From Flavobacteriaceae bacterium (GTDB taxonomy: Bacteria > Bacteroidota > Bacteroidia > Flavobacteriales > Flavobacteriaceae), in assembly GCA_029248185.1 (NCBI GenBank), contig JAQWJV010000033.1:53813-117812 (forward strand): a stretch of DNA of 64,000 nt, in the 5' to 3' direction. Below, one piece after another: positions 62,709 to 64,000 of the stretch. Each line of letters starts with the position of its first letter. Position 1 is the first letter of the stretch. The position numbers and the translations under genes are program-made. Below the pieces are notes generated by a model. The model ran no database searches. It had not been told where the DNA came from and was given only the letters and a program-made list of their open reading frames with translations.

Positions 62709-63965
62709 ATGAACTATTATATCTACTTATTTTTTCTTATCGGATCGCTTTTAAGGGTAAATCATCAGGCAATTGCACAAACAACTGAATCCGAAACAGA
62801 ACCGTTTCAAAATCGAATAGTGGATTCCCTATTCTCTAAAACTTTAAATGAAAGCCATGATTTTTGGGTAAGATTACCCGAAAATTTTCAGCCAGATAAT
62901 GATGAAAAATATGCCGTGATTTATCTAATGGATGGATTTTCACTAGAAAGTACTTTGGAGGCTGTTTATGGAAATTATTGGGGGCATTACCTCCCACATA
63001 TGATACTTGTTGGAATTTCTAATCGCAGCAACCGAATAAGAGATTTAACTACTTCACAGATAAAAATGAGACGCGGTAGTGCAATGAACGACGAAACGGG
63101 AGGTGCGGAAGCTTTTACTATATTTATGGAGAAGGAACTCATTCCATATATTGATAGTAAGTATCCAACCCTGCCCTATCGGACCTTAATTGGGCATTCT
63201 TATGCCGGTTTGTTTACTATAAATATGTTGGTAAATCATAAACACCTCTTTCAAAACTATATCGCCATAGATCCAAGTTTGTATTGGGACGACCAAAAAT
63301 TATTGAAGGAGGCAAAAGAAAAGCTGAGTACACAAAGTTATGACGACAAATCCCTTTATGTGTCTTTAGCAGCAGAGCAGCTTCATATGTGGAATGAAGA
63401 AATAACCCTGGAGAATATTATGGATGACTCTACAGAATTTACTTTGTTTGCACGTTCAATCATTGAGTTTTCAAATTATACTAAATCTCAAAAACAAAAT
63501 GGATTACATTTTTCATGGAAGGTTTACAATGAAGATTTACATGGTACAGTTCCGTTACCCTCAATAAGAGATGGGCTAATATTTCTTTTTGAATGGTATC
63601 AGTTTAAATCTCCACAAAAATATAATAATCCAGAAACCCCTTTAGAAGGATTGATTTCGCTATTGAAGGAGCAGGAACAAATCTATACCGAACATTTTGG
63701 TGTTCCCACTGCACCAATGATAGATGAAATGTTAAATGGCTATGGCTACATGAATATGGAAATGGGACAACCTAAGAAGGCGTTCATATTTTTTGAAATG
63801 AATATTAAGTATAATCCAACAAGTGCAAATGCTTATGATTCGATGGCTGAGTATTATGAATCTCAAAACGACAAAGAGAATGCTTTAAAATACTTAAACA
63901 AGGCCTACGAAATTAGTGGTGACGATTACTATAAAGAAAGAATTGAAGCTCTAAATAAAAAATAA
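62709..63965 (+). CDS. Exported esterase-D-like hydrolase with C-terminal TPR
   Basis: This 418-aa protein has a signal peptide ending AIAQ. An alpha/beta-hydrolase of the putative-esterase family (PF00756, about 35-305) has YLMDGFSLESTL and the nucleophile elbow IGHSYAGLF with S164. An aspartate in the IAIDPSLYWDD stretch and H in NEDLHGTVPLPSI complete a plausible triad. Residues about 345-415 form TPR units (MNMEMGQPKKAFIFFEMNIKYNPTSANAYDSMAEYYESQNDKENALKYLNKAYEIS). Relatives include siderophore esterases and feruloyl-type esterases; the substrate is unknown. The 134-bp upstream gap has a short hairpin (TTAGCTTTT..AAAGAGCTAA) and no ORF. Confidence 0.85.
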   Translation: MNYYIYLFFLIGSLLRVNHQAIAQTTESETEPFQNRIVDSLFSKTLNESHDFWVRLPENFQPDNDEKYAVIYLMDGFSLESTLEAVYGNYWGHYLPHMILVGISNRSNRIRDLTTSQIKMRRGSAMNDETGGAEAFTIFMEKELIPYIDSKYPTLPYRTLIGHSYAGLFTINMLVNHKHLFQNYIAIDPSLYWDDQKLLKEAKEKLSTQSYDDKSLYVSLAAEQLHMWNEEITLENIMDDSTEFTLFARSIIEFSNYTKSQKQNGLHFSWKVYNEDLHGTVPLPSIRDGLIFLFEWYQFKSPQKYNNPETPLEGLISLLKEQEQIYTEHFGVPTAPMIDEMLNGYGYMNMEMGQPKKAFIFFEMNIKYNPTSANAYDSMAEYYESQNDKENALKYLNKAYEISGDDYYKERIEALNKK

Positions 63966-63971
63966 CGAAAG

Positions 63972-64000
63972 GCTAACAATGTATATAAGCCATACCCTTC
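63972..64000 (+). repeat. Start of a third cassette-like element, cut by the window end
   Basis: GCTAACAATGTATATAAGCCATACCC resembles the first bases of element A (GGTAACAATGGCTCATACGC), sharing TAACAATG and CATAC. It lies 7 bp after the esterase stop, the same relative position as element A behind the GNAT frame. Its right half lies outside the window. Confidence 0.35.

Overview
This AT-rich window reads as a chromosomal segment of a Flavobacteriia bacterium, probably Flavobacteriaceae. The evidence is the family repertoire: DUF2911, DUF4369/TlpA lipoproteins, an RND pump fused to an outer-membrane factor, a fused alpha/beta 2-oxoacid dehydrogenase E1, and lipoprotein OmpA. Promoters also fit, since many genes are preceded by the Bacteroidota -7 box TAnnTTTG and there is little Shine-Dalgarno signal. 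Several TTG starts in the ORF track lie inside such boxes, so I moved those starts to the next ATG.

Layout. 0-8 kb: a frameshifted TetR regulator, DUF2911 protein, membrane-anchored amidohydrolase, YbjQ-like protein, an unlisted 34-aa membrane protein, DinB-like protein, SUI1 factor, ung, mutS2, mscL and a small membrane protein broken by TGA. 8-19 kb: dicarboxylate symporter, aroC, a D-2-hydroxyglutarate dehydrogenase-like FAD/Fe-S protein, TlpA lipoprotein, rhomboid, then a lysine-catabolism operon (lysine-6-dehydrogenase/saccharopine dehydrogenase family, DUF1338 2-oxoadipate dioxygenase, aminoadipate-semialdehyde dehydrogenase). Its promoter sits between two near-identical palindromes. 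18-26 kb: lipid A acyltransferase, glmM-like mutase and a CzcA-type heavy-metal efflux system. 26-41 kb: acpH, ggt, a uvrA with two in-frame stops, a LOG-family gene, a degenerate M1-peptidase/beta-barrel protein, fused E1, holA, HSDR_N protein, glycosyltransferase and OmpA. 41-60 kb: yciO, uvrD, M20 peptidase, patatin, recG, pheT, small proteins, sodium symporter, ABC-F ATPase, a thioredoxin-fold lipoprotein lacking its cysteines, transaldolase, SDR, SRP RNA, glutaminyl cyclase and thioesterase.

60.2-64 kb is an accessory region with a different texture: GNAT, WG-repeat fragment, a nuclease-like protein with a Myb-like C-terminal domain, and an esterase-TPR protein. Two 77-bp elements that share sequence and inverted-repeat layout (AAC..GGCTCA..CTAATCGTTRRCT) bound these genes, with the start of a third at the window edge. 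They resemble gene-cassette recombination sites.

The genes work together most clearly in lysine breakdown: lysine to allysine to 2-aminoadipate to 2-oxoadipate to D-2-hydroxyglutarate to 2-oxoglutarate. Every step except a transaminase has a candidate within 9 kb. A second theme is genome maintenance (ung, mutS2, uvrA, uvrD, recG, holA), in which uvrA appears inactivated. Four or more single-base lesions in otherwise intact genes suggest recent decay or consensus errors.
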